DNA of 64,000 nt from PALSA-600 sp037142875 (GTDB lineage Bacteria > Actinomycetota > Thermoleophilia > Gaiellales > Gaiellaceae). The DNA is taken from assembly GCA_037142875.1 (NCBI GenBank), contig JBAWZV010000001.1:248001-312000 (forward strand). Direction: 5' to 3'. The number at the start of each line of letters is the position of its first letter. The first letter of the stretch is position 1. Both the position numbers and the translations under genes were made by a program. Below the pieces are notes generated by a model. That model was not told the origin of the DNA and searched no databases. It saw only the letters and a program-made list of their open reading frames with translations. This document shows positions 49,358-58,404 of this stretch, in pieces.

Positions 49358-51340
49358 ATGGCCTCCGACCCCCTTCTGAACCGAGTCTTCGACCGCCGGT
49401 ACCTCGTCCTGCGCAAGCTGGGCTCCGGGGGGATGGCCGACGTCTACCTCGCCGAGGATCAGGAGCTCGGACGCAAGGTCGCGCTGAAGATGCTGAACGA
49501 GCGCCACGCCCGCGACGAGCAGTTCGTCGAGCGGTTCCGCCGCGAAGCGCAGAACGCCGCCGGGCTCGGCCATCCGAATATCGTGCAGATCTTCGACCGC
49601 GGCCAGGCCGAGGGCACCTACTACATCGCGATGGAGTACCTCGACGGGCCGACGCTCAAGGAGCTGCTGGTGAAGCACCGGCAGGCCCCGATCCAGACGT
49701 CGATCGAGTACGCACGACAGATCCTCGAAGCACTCGCATTTGCACACCGGCACGGGATCGTGCACCGAGACATCAAGCCGCACAACATCGTCTTCGGCTC
49801 GGACAAGCGTCTCAAGGTGACGGACTTCGGGATCGCCCGCTCGGGCACCTCGCAGATGACCGAGGTCGGCTCGATCGTCGGCACGGCCCAGTACCTGTCG
49901 CCTGAGCAGGCGCGTGGCGCTCCGGTCGATCCGCGATCCGATCTCTACTCGCTAGGCATCGTCCTGTACGAGCTCCTCACCGGCGAGGTGCCGTTCAGCG
50001 GCGATGTCGCTGTCGAGGTCGCGATGAAACACCTCTCGACGATCCCCGATCCGCCGTCGAAGCTCCGTCCCGACGTGCCGCGCGACCTTGACGCGGTGGT
50101 CATGCGAGCGCTCGCGAAGGAGCCCGACCAGCGTTATGACTCGGCCGAGGACATGGCCGCCGATCTCGATCGCGTCGCTCGCGGTGTGGCGATCGCCCCG
50201 CAGACCGAGGAGGCGATGACACAGATCCTCTCGGCCACGAGTATCTCCTCGGCAGCGACGATGATCTCGCCTCGCGGCACGCCGCCGCCGGCACCGCCCG
50301 CATACCGCAAGCCCGGCTACTACGACGAGCTCCCGAGGCGTCGCCGTTTCTGGCCCTGGCTGCTCGGCCTCCTCGCGATCGCGATCGTGGGGATCGCCGG
50401 CTTCCTGCTCTACCAGCAGATCCAGTCGCAGATCGACACGAACCGGACGATCGCCGTCCAGAACGTGGGGCGGTTGAAGAAGGCAAACGCGGTCGAGCTC
50501 CTCGTAGCGCAGGGCCTCCAGGTCGCGGTCGAGCGCGCATCGAGCGACATCGTCCCGGCCGGAAGCGTGATCAGCCAGAACCCGGACTCGGGCGTGAAGG
50601 TGGCGAAGGACTCGACCGTGACGATCGTCGTCTCCTCGGGAACACCGACCGTGATCGTCCAGGCGGTGATCGGGATGAGCGTCGACCTGGCCACCTCGAC
50701 GCTGACGAACGTCGGTCTGACGGTCGATCGACACGACGTCTACTCGGCGAAGCCTTTGGGCACCGTCATCGCCCAGGACCCGCCGGCCGTCAAGGACGGG
50801 CAGCCGGTCAAGGCTGCGGCTGGCTCAACCGTGAGGATCAACGTCTCGCGCGGCCAGCAGCTTCTCGGAGTCCCAAACGTGATCGGTGATCCGATCGCGA
50901 ACGCCAAGAGCACCCTGATGGACGCCGGCTTCAAGGTCGTCGAGGTCGACGTGAACGCAGCGGAGCCGGCAGGGAACGTGATCGACCAGAGTCCCGCTGC
51001 GAACGCCGATGCGACGCCTGGCAGCACGGTGACCATCACGGTCTCGAAGGGGCCGAAGACCGTCTCGATCCCCTACCTGATCGGCGACAACGTCGCCGAC
51101 GCCGAGCAGTTGCTACAGCAGAAGGATCTGGTCTCGTCGGTCGTCGAGCAGGAGGTGACCGTTCCAAGCCAGGACGGCCTGGTGCTCGACCAGATCCCGG
51201 CGAAGGGCTCGGTCGAGCAGGGAACGACGATCGCGCTCACCGTCGGTCACTACACGGCTGCGACAACGCCGACGACGGCCACGACCACGGTCGTGACCAC
51301 AACCGTGACCCCGCCGCCCGTGGTGACAACGACACCGTGA
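49358..51340 (+). CDS. pknB: PknB-type Ser/Thr kinase with four PASTA domains
   Basis: Receptor kinase of 660 residues. Kinase domain about 1-280 with GSGGMADVY, Lys44, HRDIKPHN (Asp138), DFG (156) and an activation loop with several Ser/Thr (ARSGTSQMTEVGSIVGT). Juxtamembrane Ser/Thr-rich stretch, one helix (about 335-358), then four PASTA repeats ending with VSSG, VSRG, VSKG and a final one. A Thr-rich tail closes the protein. PASTA domains bind muropeptide or lipid II. The ATG at 49358 is chosen because the longer frame runs into pbpA and lacks kinase features. The first kinase of the canonical locus (pknA) is missing here. Confidence 0.95.
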   Translation: MASDPLLNRVFDRRYLVLRKLGSGGMADVYLAEDQELGRKVALKMLNERHARDEQFVERFRREAQNAAGLGHPNIVQIFDRGQAEGTYYIAMEYLDGPTLKELLVKHRQAPIQTSIEYARQILEALAFAHRHGIVHRDIKPHNIVFGSDKRLKVTDFGIARSGTSQMTEVGSIVGTAQYLSPEQARGAPVDPRSDLYSLGIVLYELLTGEVPFSGDVAVEVAMKHLSTIPDPPSKLRPDVPRDLDAVVMRALAKEPDQRYDSAEDMAADLDRVARGVAIAPQTEEAMTQILSATSISSAATMISPRGTPPPAPPAYRKPGYYDELPRRRRFWPWLLGLLAIAIVGIAGFLLYQQIQSQIDTNRTIAVQNVGRLKKANAVELLVAQGLQVAVERASSDIVPAGSVISQNPDSGVKVAKDSTVTIVVSSGTPTVIVQAVIGMSVDLATSTLTNVGLTVDRHDVYSAKPLGTVIAQDPPAVKDGQPVKAAAGSTVRINVSRGQQLLGVPNVIGDPIANAKSTLMDAGFKVVEVDVNAAEPAGNVIDQSPAANADATPGSTVTITVSKGPKTVSIPYLIGDNVADAEQLLQQKDLVSSVVEQEVTVPSQDGLVLDQIPAKGSVEQGTTIALTVGHYTAATTPTTATTTVVTTTVTPPPVVTTTP

Positions 51341-52344
51341 ACCCGACGCGCGCGGGGGCACTCCGGGTCGCGGTGCTGCTCGGCGGGCGGTCGAGCGAGC
51401 ACGACATCTCTGTCGCATCGGCCTCTGCCGTCATCGGCGCACTCACCGAGCTTGGGCACGAGGTCGTCCCGATCGAGATCGACCGGGACGGTGCGTGGAG
51501 CCTGCCCGGAGCCCCCGCCAGCGCCCGGGCCGCCCTGCCGGGTCCCGAGGTGAGCGCCGCGCTCCTCGGGGCAGACGTCGTGTTTCCGGTGCTCCACGGC
51601 CCCTTCGGCGAGGACGGCACGGTGCAGGGACTGCTTGAGCTCGCGGGTGTGCCCTACGTCGGCGCCGGCGTGACCGCGTCGGCGCTCTGCATGGACAAGG
51701 ATCTCTTCAAGACCGTCCTGCGCGACCACGGCATCCCCGTCACCCGGAACATCACGCTTCGCCCCGGCGACGAAGTCGCCCACCCCTACTCCTACCCGGT
51801 CTTTGTGAAGCCGGCCCGGCTTGGCTCATCGGTCGGGATCTCGAAGGCCGGCGACGATGCGACGTTCCGTGCCGCGGTCGCGCTCGCCTTCAGCCACGAC
51901 GAGAAGGTGCTCGTCGAGGAGTTCGTCGACGGGATCGAGGTCGAGGTCGGCGTACTCGGAAGCCGCAATCCGGAGTCATCTCTGCCCGGCGAGATCGTCG
52001 TCGGCGATCACGAGTGGTACGACTACTCGGCGAAGTACGACGAGGGCGGCATGGATCTCCTCATCCCGGCGCGGATCGGGCCGGGAGAGGCCGAGAGTGC
52101 CCGCGCGTGCGCCGTCAGGGCGTTCGTCGCGACCGAGTGCGAGGGTATGGCGCGGGTCGATCTCTTCGTCGCGCGCGACGGTACGGTGCTCGTGAACGAG
52201 CTCAACACGATCCCTGGGTTCACGGGCACGAGCGTGTACGCCAGGCTGTTCGAGGCATCCGGGGTCCCGTACCCGACGCTCCTCGAGCGCCTGCTCGCAC
52301 TCGCACTCGCACGGCACGACCGCCGAGCCTGCCTCTCGTTCTAG
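51337..52344 (+). CDS. ddl: D-alanine--D-alanine ligase
   Basis: ATP-grasp enzyme of 335 residues making the D-Ala-D-Ala dipeptide for peptidoglycan. Motifs: GGRSSEHDIS near the N-terminus, PVLHGPFGEDGTVQGLLEL, VKPARLGSSVGISK and LNELNTIPGFT... ending in the metal and ATP site region. GTG start overlapping the pknB stop by four bases, so ddl is a cotranslated extension of the kinase operon, which is not the usual actinobacterial arrangement. Confidence 0.94.
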   Translation: MNPTRAGALRVAVLLGGRSSEHDISVASASAVIGALTELGHEVVPIEIDRDGAWSLPGAPASARAALPGPEVSAALLGADVVFPVLHGPFGEDGTVQGLLELAGVPYVGAGVTASALCMDKDLFKTVLRDHGIPVTRNITLRPGDEVAHPYSYPVFVKPARLGSSVGISKAGDDATFRAAVALAFSHDEKVLVEEFVDGIEVEVGVLGSRNPESSLPGEIVVGDHEWYDYSAKYDEGGMDLLIPARIGPGEAESARACAVRAFVATECEGMARVDLFVARDGTVLVNELNTIPGFTGTSVYARLFEASGVPYPTLLERLLALALARHDRRACLSF

Positions 52345-52517
52345 CGCGCCCGGAAGCGAGGCGACCTGCGTGAGCGTCGTGCCGTCCCGGGAGAGCCGAA
52401 CGACACGGCTGTCGGGCGTATGGCAGTAGATCCCGTCGGGCCAGGTCGCGTTCGGCGGGGTGACGCAGCGCATCTCCTTAACGCCCTGAGCGAACGCGGC
52501 AAACGGGCGAGCGGGGG
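52345..52517 (-). pseudogene. Possible remnant of a beta-propeller-like gene
   Basis: The 173 bases between ddl and the aminotransferase hold no intact gene. On the minus strand one frame reads as protein-like sequence through the gap, including VTPPNATWPDGIYCHTP and RVVRLSRDGTTLTQVASLP, a phrase typical of blades in streptogramin-lyase or SMP-30-like propellers. It has no proper start or domain and runs on into antisense ddl. An AAGGAG lies directly against its internal ATG at 52473, too close to work. I read it as a decayed gene fragment. Confidence 0.3.
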
Positions 52518-53840
52518 CTACGCCAGCGTGGCCTCGAGCGCGTCCGCCCAGACATCGAGCGACTCCTCGAGTTCCGCGTCCGTGATCACGAGCGGCACGA
52601 GAACGCGAATGGCGTTGCCGTGAATGCCGCAGGTGATCAGGAGGAGTCCACGCGCGAGGGCAGCGTCAATAACGGCGTGCGCAATCTCCTTGGCGGGCTC
52701 CTTCGAGATCGGATCGGAGACAAACTCGATCGCAAGCATCGACCCGAGACCACGCACGTCGCCGATGACTGGCCAGCGCTCCTGCCACGCGAGCATCCGG
52801 GCGCGGATGGTCTCACCGATCGCCGCCGACCGCTCGACGAGATGCTCCTCCTCGATCGTGTCGAGCACCGCGAGGGCAGCCGCCAGGGCGACCGGGTTGC
52901 CGACGTACGTCCCCCCGATCCCGCCGGGAGCCGGGGCGTCCATGATCTCGGCGCGTCCGAGCACGCCAGAGAGCGGCAGACCGTTCGCGATCGACTTGGC
53001 GACGCAGATCAGGTCGGGCTCGATCCCCGTGTGCTCCATGCCGAAGAAGCGTCCCGTGCGGCCGAAGCCCGTCTGCACCTCGTCGGCGATCAGCACGATG
53101 CCGTGCGTGTCGCACAGAGCCCGCACGCCAGCGACGAACTCGGGGGGGGCGGCGAGGAACCCGCCCTCGCCCTGCACCGGCTCGATGATGATCGCAGCGA
53201 CGCTCGTCGGCGCAACCTGGGAGGAGAACGCCCGCTCGAGAGCGGCAAGCGCGTCTGCCGTCGTGATCCCGCGATAGGCGTTCGGGAACGGAACCCGGTA
53301 GACCTCGGGCGCGAACGGGCCGAGTCCCGCCTTGTACGGTGTCGCCTTCGAGGTTAGCGTCAGCGAGAGCAGCGTGCGCCCGTGGAACGCACCCTCGAAC
53401 GCGATCACGGCGGGGCGCTTGGTGTAGGCCCGCGCGAACTTGACGGCGTTCTCGACGGCCTCGGTACCGGCGTTGAAGAACGCTGCCTTGACCGGGCCGG
53501 AGATCGGCGCGAGAGCAGCCAGACGCTCGGCGAGGTCGGCGTAGACCTCGTAGGGGACGATCGTGAAGTCGGTGTGGGCGAAGAGATCAAGCTGCTGCTG
53601 CGCGGCCGCAACGACGGCGGGATGCGAGTGGCCGACGTTGAGGCTGCCGACGCCGCCGGTGAAGTCGATGAAGCTGTTGCCGTCGACGTCGGTGATCGTG
53701 ACGCCGCGCGCGGAGGCCGCGACCACCGGGAACGTCAGCGCGAGTGGGCTTGCGACGCTGCGCTCGATGCGCTCGCAGATCTCCCGGGAGCGGGGCCCCG
53801 GAACCTCGGTCTGCAGGTGAATTGCGCGGGTCGTCGCCAT
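52518..53840 (-). CDS. gabT: Class III aminotransferase, 4-aminobutyrate transaminase-like
   Basis: PLP enzyme of 440 residues of the GabT/ornithine aminotransferase family. Motifs: FIDFTGGVGSLNVGHSHP, AGTEAVENAVKFAR, FEGAFHGRT, LIADEVQTGFGRTG and the PLP Lys in CVAKSIANGLPLSG. The GTYVGNPVALAA region is typical of 4-aminobutyrate aminotransferases, which use 2-oxoglutarate and give succinate semialdehyde. No gabD or permease is adjacent, so the physiological substrate is inferred only. ATG at 53840, 54 bases from the divergent dcd start. Confidence 0.9.
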   Translation of the reverse strand: MATTRAIHLQTEVPGPRSREICERIERSVASPLALTFPVVAASARGVTITDVDGNSFIDFTGGVGSLNVGHSHPAVVAAAQQQLDLFAHTDFTIVPYEVYADLAERLAALAPISGPVKAAFFNAGTEAVENAVKFARAYTKRPAVIAFEGAFHGRTLLSLTLTSKATPYKAGLGPFAPEVYRVPFPNAYRGITTADALAALERAFSSQVAPTSVAAIIIEPVQGEGGFLAAPPEFVAGVRALCDTHGIVLIADEVQTGFGRTGRFFGMEHTGIEPDLICVAKSIANGLPLSGVLGRAEIMDAPAPGGIGGTYVGNPVALAAALAVLDTIEEEHLVERSAAIGETIRARMLAWQERWPVIGDVRGLGSMLAIEFVSDPISKEPAKEIAHAVIDAALARGLLLITCGIHGNAIRVLVPLVITDAELEESLDVWADALEATLA

Positions 53841-53894
53841 GGCGCCAGCCTAGCTGAGCCCCCGTAGGCCCATCACGTGGCAGAATCCGCGATC

Positions 53895-54458
53895 GTGGTG
53901 CTCTCCGACAGGACGATTACAGCGCAGCTCGCCGCCGGGCGGATCGAGATCGATCCGTACGACCCGGCGCTCCTGCAGCCCTCGAGCGTCGATGTCCGCG
54001 TCGATCGCTACTTCCGCGTCTTCCGCAACAACCTCTACCCCTACATCGACGTCAAGGCCGAGCAGCCCGATCTCACCGAGCTCGTCGAGATCGGCGACGA
54101 GCCGTTCGTGCTGCACCCGGGCGAGTTCGTGCTTGGCTCGACGCTCGAGCGGGTCAAGCTGCCCGACGATCTCGTTGCCCGGCTCGAAGGCAAGAGCTCG
54201 CTCGGACGCCTCGGGCTCCTCATCCATTCGACTGCCGGGTTCATCGACCCTGGCTGGGATGGGCACGTCACGCTCGAGCTCTCGAACGTCGCCAGCCTGC
54301 CAATCACGATCTACTACGGGATGAAGATCGGGCAGATCTCGTTCATGCAGCTGACCGAACCTGCGGCGACCCCGTACGGGTCGGGTGCGCTGGGGTCGAA
54401 GTACCAGGGCCAGAAGGGCCCAACCCCGAGCCGGTACTGGAAGAACTTCTCCGGTTAA
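53895..54458 (+). CDS. dcd: dCTP deaminase (possibly bifunctional with dUTPase)
   Basis: Enzyme of 187 residues converting dCTP to dUTP or directly to dUMP. Family motifs: VLSDRTITAQLAAGRI near the N-terminus, LQPSSVDVRVDRYFRVF, the active-site GKSSLGRLGLL and HSTAGFIDPGWDG, and MKIGQISFMQL. The start is probably the GTG at 53895 (VVLSDRTI), as most homologues begin at this motif; GTG 53877 in the same frame would add six residues. The final QGQKGPTPSRYWKNF is normal. Confidence 0.93.
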   Translation: MVLSDRTITAQLAAGRIEIDPYDPALLQPSSVDVRVDRYFRVFRNNLYPYIDVKAEQPDLTELVEIGDEPFVLHPGEFVLGSTLERVKLPDDLVARLEGKSSLGRLGLLIHSTAGFIDPGWDGHVTLELSNVASLPITIYYGMKIGQISFMQLTEPAATPYGSGALGSKYQGQKGPTPSRYWKNFSG

Positions 54459-54601
54459 CGAGAAAGACCGCCGGTGGCAAAGACACACGTCGGCCCCTCT
54501 CTCGGGATCTCGCTGGGATGTCGTCGAGGCGATTCCCGGAGACGGTCCCGGGCACGCACCTCTACGAGCTAGCGCCCCCGGTCGGCCGGCCTGGTGAAAG
54601 T

Positions 54602-55174
54602 TCAACCACGCTCCGCCTCGACCGCCTCCCGTACCCAGCAGGTCGCGAGATGGTCATTCACGACGCCACACGCCTGCATTGCGGCGTACATCGTCGTCGG
54701 GCCGAGAAACCGGAACCCGGCGGCGCGCAGCCGCTTGGCGAGCGCAGCCGACTCCGGCGTCGAGGCAACCCACTCTCGCTGAGAGCGTGGGGGCTGCGGC
54801 CGCGAGGATGCCTCCGCCCAGAAGAGCTCGGGTAGTGGCGTGCCGCCAGCGCGGAGCGCAACGGTCGCACGGGCGTTTGCGATGGTGGCCTCGATCTTGC
54901 CGCGGTGCCGCACGATCCCGGCGTCACCAAGGAGACGGGTGATAACGGCGTCGCCGAAGGTCGCGACGGTGTCGGGCTCGAACCCAGCGAACGCCCCACG
55001 AAACGCCTCACGCTTACGCAGAATCGTCAGCCACGAGAGCCCCGACTGGAAGCCTTCCAGGCAGAGCCGCTCGTAGATCCCGCGCTCATCCCGGACAGGC
55101 CGGCCCCACTCCTCGTCGTGATAGGCCTGGTAGGCCGGGTCGTCCGTGGGCCAGCAGCGAACCGGGGCAGTCAC
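54602..55174 (-). CDS. tag: DNA-3-methyladenine glycosylase I
   Basis: Base-excision repair enzyme of 190 residues that removes 3-methyladenine. The zinc ligands appear as Cys7 and His19 (CWPTDDP...YHDEEWG) with a C-terminal His and Cys in NDHLATC, and the substrate pocket LCLEGFQSGLSW is present. The GTG at 55174 overlaps the Rieske gene stop (GTGA) and gives the family start; the longer frame upstream is not family-like. It is the last gene of the suf operon, a curious coupling of alkylation repair to Fe-S assembly. The 143-base gap before dcd holds only short GC-rich repeats. Confidence 0.92.
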   Translation of the reverse strand: MTAPVRCWPTDDPAYQAYHDEEWGRPVRDERGIYERLCLEGFQSGLSWLTILRKREAFRGAFAGFEPDTVATFGDAVITRLLGDAGIVRHRGKIEATIANARATVALRAGGTPLPELFWAEASSRPQPPRSQREWVASTPESAALAKRLRAAGFRFLGPTTMYAAMQACGVVNDHLATCWVREAVEAERG

Positions 55175-55482
55175 ACGTCGATCTTGACGATCCCGTCCTC
55201 GACCCGGACCGGGAATGTCTTGACCGGCAGGTAGGCGGGAAGCGAGAGAGCCTTCCCGGTCTTGATCTCGAACGAGGCGCCGTGACGCGGGCAGACGACC
55301 GTCCCGTTCGCGGGGTTCCACGCGCCAAGGCAGAGCGGGCCGTCGTCGTGGGAGCAGCGATCCTCGATCGCGAGCAACTCGCCGTCGCAGTTGTAGACAC
55401 CGACCGAGACGTCGCCCTCCTCGACGAGCTTCATCGTTCCGGGCGGCAGATCGGCAAGCGGAGCGACGTCGATCTCAGGCAA
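55171..55482 (-). CDS. Rieske-type [2Fe-2S] ferredoxin
   Basis: Small soluble protein of 103 residues with a complete Rieske site: Cys43-x-His45 in RCSHDDGPL and Cys64-x-x-His67 in CPRHGASF. It resembles the ferredoxin components of dioxygenases and NirD-like proteins and is a known companion of actinobacterial suf operons. It may supply electrons for cluster assembly. It overlaps sufU by eight bases and tag by four. Confidence 0.9.
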   Translation of the reverse strand: MPEIDVAPLADLPPGTMKLVEEGDVSVGVYNCDGELLAIEDRCSHDDGPLCLGAWNPANGTVVCPRHGASFEIKTGKALSLPAYLPVKTFPVRVEDGIVKIDV

Positions 55483-55900
55483 TGTCGAGCCCCTGCCATT
55501 CGTCGGGCAGTGCCGTTCCCTTCGAGCGATGGAGTGCGACCTTCAGCACCCCGAGGCCGAGGATTGCGCACTTCAGGCGTACCGGGGTCAGCGGGATGCC
55601 GATCTCGTCGATCAGCTCCTCCTTGGGAAACGCCGCGACCTCCGACAGCTTCTTGCCCTTGACGAGCTCCGTGAGCATCGAGGTTGACGCCTGCGAGATC
55701 GCGCAGCCGCGCCCTTCGAAGCGGATGTCCTCGATCGTCTCGCCGTCCTCCGCGAACATCACCGAGATCGCCACCTCGTCGCCACAGAGCGGGTTCTGGC
55801 CCTCGGCGTGGGCGTGGGCGTGGGCAAGCGTCCCGAAGTTGCGCGGGTTCTTGTAGTGGTCGAGGATGTTCTCGCGGTAGAGGTCGTCGAAGTCGCTCAT
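55475..55900 (-). CDS. sufU: SufU, zinc-dependent sulfur transfer protein
   Basis: Protein of 141 residues that takes persulfide from SufS. Conserved residues: Cys39 and Asp41 in PLCGDEV, Cys66 in GRGCAISQAS and Cys111 in RLKCAILG, the zinc-bound set of Gram-positive SufU. A His-Ala repeat (LAHAHAHAEGQ) precedes the first Cys and could bind metal. The start is two bases from the sufS stop. It replaces SufE, as expected in actinobacteria. Confidence 0.93.
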   Translation of the reverse strand: MSDFDDLYRENILDHYKNPRNFGTLAHAHAHAEGQNPLCGDEVAISVMFAEDGETIEDIRFEGRGCAISQASTSMLTELVKGKKLSEVAAFPKEELIDEIGIPLTPVRLKCAILGLGVLKVALHRSKGTALPDEWQGLDIA

Positions 55901-55902
55901 GG

Positions 55903-57138
55903 TCAGCCGAGCAGCTCTTTCGCCTTGCGTACCGAGGCGCCGAGCCGGTCGATCTCATCTGGAAGCGTATAGAGGTAGAAGCTGGCCCGGTTCGTTGCCG
56001 GGACACCGAGCTTTCGCATCAGCGGCTGGCAGCAGTGGTGGCCAGCCCGGATCGCGATCGCATCGAGGTCGAGGATCTGCGCCATGTCGTGCGGATGGAC
56101 GCCCTCGACATCGAACATCACGATGCCGGCTCGTCGCTCCGCCGGTGGCCCGTACAGGGTCATTCCCGGGATCTCTCCGAGGACGTCGAGCGCGTAGGCG
56201 ACGAGCTCGTGCTCGTAGGCGGCGATGGCGTCGAGGCCTGCCGCTTCGAGGTAGTCGATCGCGGCGCCGAGCCCGACCGCCTCGGCGACGGGCGACGTCC
56301 CCGCCTCGAACTTCGCAGGGAGCTGGGCCCACGTCGACTGCTCGTCACCGACGTCGCGGATCATGTGGCCCCCGAGCAGGAACGGCTCCATCTCGAGCAG
56401 GAGCTCGGTGCGGCCCCAGAGAAACCCGATGCCGCTCGGCCCGCACATCTTGTGGCCGGAGACGGCGATGAAGTCGGCGCCGAGGGCCTGCACGTCGAGG
56501 CGAAGGTGGGGAGCGGCCTGTGCCGCGTCGCAGACGAGAATCGCGCCACGCTCGTGGGCGAAGGCGGCGATGCGCTGCGTGTCGGCGATCGTGCCGAGCG
56601 AGTTGGAGACGATGTTCGACGCAACGATCTTGACGTTCTCGATCTCCGCGACGGCATCGAGTTGCGGGTCGCCGTTGTCGTCGATCGGAATGATGCGGAA
56701 CTCAGCGCCGGTGCGGCGAGCGACGTACTGCCAGGGCACGAAGTTCGAGTGGTGCTCAAGCTGGGTCGCAAGGACGACGTCGCCCGGGCCGAGCCTGGCA
56801 AGGCCGTAGGCGTACGCGACGAGGTTGAGCGCCTCGGTGGCGTTCCGCACGAAGATGATCTCGCGGTCGGTCGGGGCATTTACGAACGCTCGCACCTTCT
56901 CGCGCGCCCCCTCGAGGCCCGCGGTGGCACGCTCGCTGAGCGCGTAGACGCCCCGGTGCACGTTCGAGTACGACGTCTCGTAGAACTCCGTCATGGCGTC
57001 GAGCACCTGCCGCGGCTTCTGCGATGTCGCAGCGGAGTTCAGGTAGACAAGCGGCTTGCCGTTGAACTCCTGCTCGAAGATCGGGAAGTCGCCACGCAGC
57101 CTGCGCGCATCGAGCACCTCCGCCTCGCGAACCGCCAT
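55903..57138 (-). CDS. sufS: SufS cysteine desulfurase
   Basis: PLP-dependent desulfurase of 411 residues that supplies sulfur for Fe-S clusters. PLP Lys230 lies in AVSGHKMCGPSG; the catalytic Cys369 in IRAGHHCCQPLM is on the usual flexible loop, here doubled as Cys-Cys. LVYLNSAATSQKP starts the fold. ATG at 57138; 84 non-coding bases separate it from sufD, the only real gap in the operon. Confidence 0.94.
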   Translation of the reverse strand: MAVREAEVLDARRLRGDFPIFEQEFNGKPLVYLNSAATSQKPRQVLDAMTEFYETSYSNVHRGVYALSERATAGLEGAREKVRAFVNAPTDREIIFVRNATEALNLVAYAYGLARLGPGDVVLATQLEHHSNFVPWQYVARRTGAEFRIIPIDDNGDPQLDAVAEIENVKIVASNIVSNSLGTIADTQRIAAFAHERGAILVCDAAQAAPHLRLDVQALGADFIAVSGHKMCGPSGIGFLWGRTELLLEMEPFLLGGHMIRDVGDEQSTWAQLPAKFEAGTSPVAEAVGLGAAIDYLEAAGLDAIAAYEHELVAYALDVLGEIPGMTLYGPPAERRAGIVMFDVEGVHPHDMAQILDLDAIAIRAGHHCCQPLMRKLGVPATNRASFYLYTLPDEIDRLGASVRKAKELLG

Positions 57139-57222
57139 GGGCCTACTGTAGCGACGTGCTTCTTCGCACCGCAGTCGGCCACGATGCGCGCTCCATGGCC
57201 TGCCCTCGCAGTGGCGCTCTGA

Positions 57223-58404
57223 TCAGGCCTGCGGGATTCGCGCTTCGAGCGCGGCGCCGAGAGCTTCCCGAACCGGCTCGAGATCGATCCGGTCGAGGAT
57301 GTCCTGGAAGAAGCCGCGAACGATGAGGCGCTCGGCCTCGGCACGGCTGAGACCTCGCGCCATCAGGTAGAAGAGCTCCTCGCGATTGACCCGGCCGATC
57401 GTTGCGCCGTGGGTGCAACGGACGTCGTTGGCCATGATCTCGAGCCCCGGGATCGAGTCGGCGTGCGCAGAGTCGGACAGGAGCAGGTTGCGGTTCTCCT
57501 GGTAGGCGTTCGTCTTCTGCGCCTCCTGCTCAACGCGGATCATCCCGCGCCAGACCGAGCGGGCATCCTCGCGGAGTGCGCCCTTGAAGGCGAAGTCGGA
57601 CTCGGTAGACGGAGCCATGTGCTCCTGGAAGGTGTCGTAGTCGAGGTGTTGCTCGCCGTCGGCGAAGTAGGCACCCGTCACGCGGGAGGTGGCTCCCGGA
57701 CCGCTCAGGTCGTTCTGGATCCGGATCTTGCCCTTCTTCGATCCGAAGCCGCCGGCGACCCAGTCGAGGACGGCGTCGCGCTCGACGCGCGCGTGGTGCG
57801 TCGCGAAGTGCCACGTCTCGCGGGAGAGGTTCTGGATCGAGACGTACTCGAACTTCGCTGCCTGACCGACGAACACCTCGGCAACTGCGTTGGAGTACGA
57901 CGAGAGCGCCGGATCCGAGGAGGCGTACTCCTCGATCAGCGAGAAGTTCGACCCCTCGTCGGCAACGACGAGCAGTCGCCAGAAGAGCGAGCCGCCCGGG
58001 ACGGTGTTCGTGATCCGAACGTAGAGGGGCTGCTCAAGCTGGACGCCCTTCGGGACGTGGACGAGCAGCCCGTGTTCCCAGACGGCGGCGTTGTGCGCCG
58101 CAAACTTCTCGTTCCACCCGACGAGCGAGTAGAGCAGCTCGTGCGACTCGTTGAGCGGCGCAAAGGTGATGCCCTCCGGCGCCCGGTCGATCTGGATCCC
58201 GGCCTCGGTGACGTACGCCACACCGGCCACGTCGAGGTCGAGCATGGTCCCGCCAGACCTGGTCTCAACGCCAGGGACTGTCCCTGGGACATGGCCGAAC
58301 GAGGCAGGGTCGAAGCCGCGGAGATCCGTGAAACGCCAGGACTCCTCGGTTGTCGTCGGCAGCGGCAGCTCGGCATAGCGAGCAACCGCGTCGGCGTTAG
58401 CCAA
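57223..58404 (-). CDS. sufD: SufD, Fe-S assembly scaffold
   Basis: SufD protein of 393 residues, partner of SufB and SufC in the SufBC2D scaffold. Signatures: YASSDPALSSYSNAVAEVFV, TGAYFADGEQHLDYDTFQEH and near the end CTHGATIGRVNREELFYLMARG, the conserved beta-helix end with Cys-Thr-His. It overlaps the sufB stop by eight bases. Confidence 0.94.
   Translation of the reverse strand: MANADAVARYAELPLPTTTEESWRFTDLRGFDPASFGHVPGTVPGVETRSGGTMLDLDVAGVAYVTEAGIQIDRAPEGITFAPLNESHELLYSLVGWNEKFAAHNAAVWEHGLLVHVPKGVQLEQPLYVRITNTVPGGSLFWRLLVVADEGSNFSLIEEYASSDPALSSYSNAVAEVFVGQAAKFEYVSIQNLSRETWHFATHHARVERDAVLDWVAGGFGSKKGKIRIQNDLSGPGATSRVTGAYFADGEQHLDYDTFQEHMAPSTESDFAFKGALREDARSVWRGMIRVEQEAQKTNAYQENRNLLLSDSAHADSIPGLEIMANDVRCTHGATIGRVNREELFYLMARGLSRAEAERLIVRGFFQDILDRIDLEPVREALGAALEARIPQA

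Noticed and set aside
54459..54601. GC-rich gap between dcd and tag as a tRNA or structured RNA
   Set aside because: No cloverleaf or T-loop sequence, only short GC palindromes such as GGCCGGCC that are expected at this base composition.
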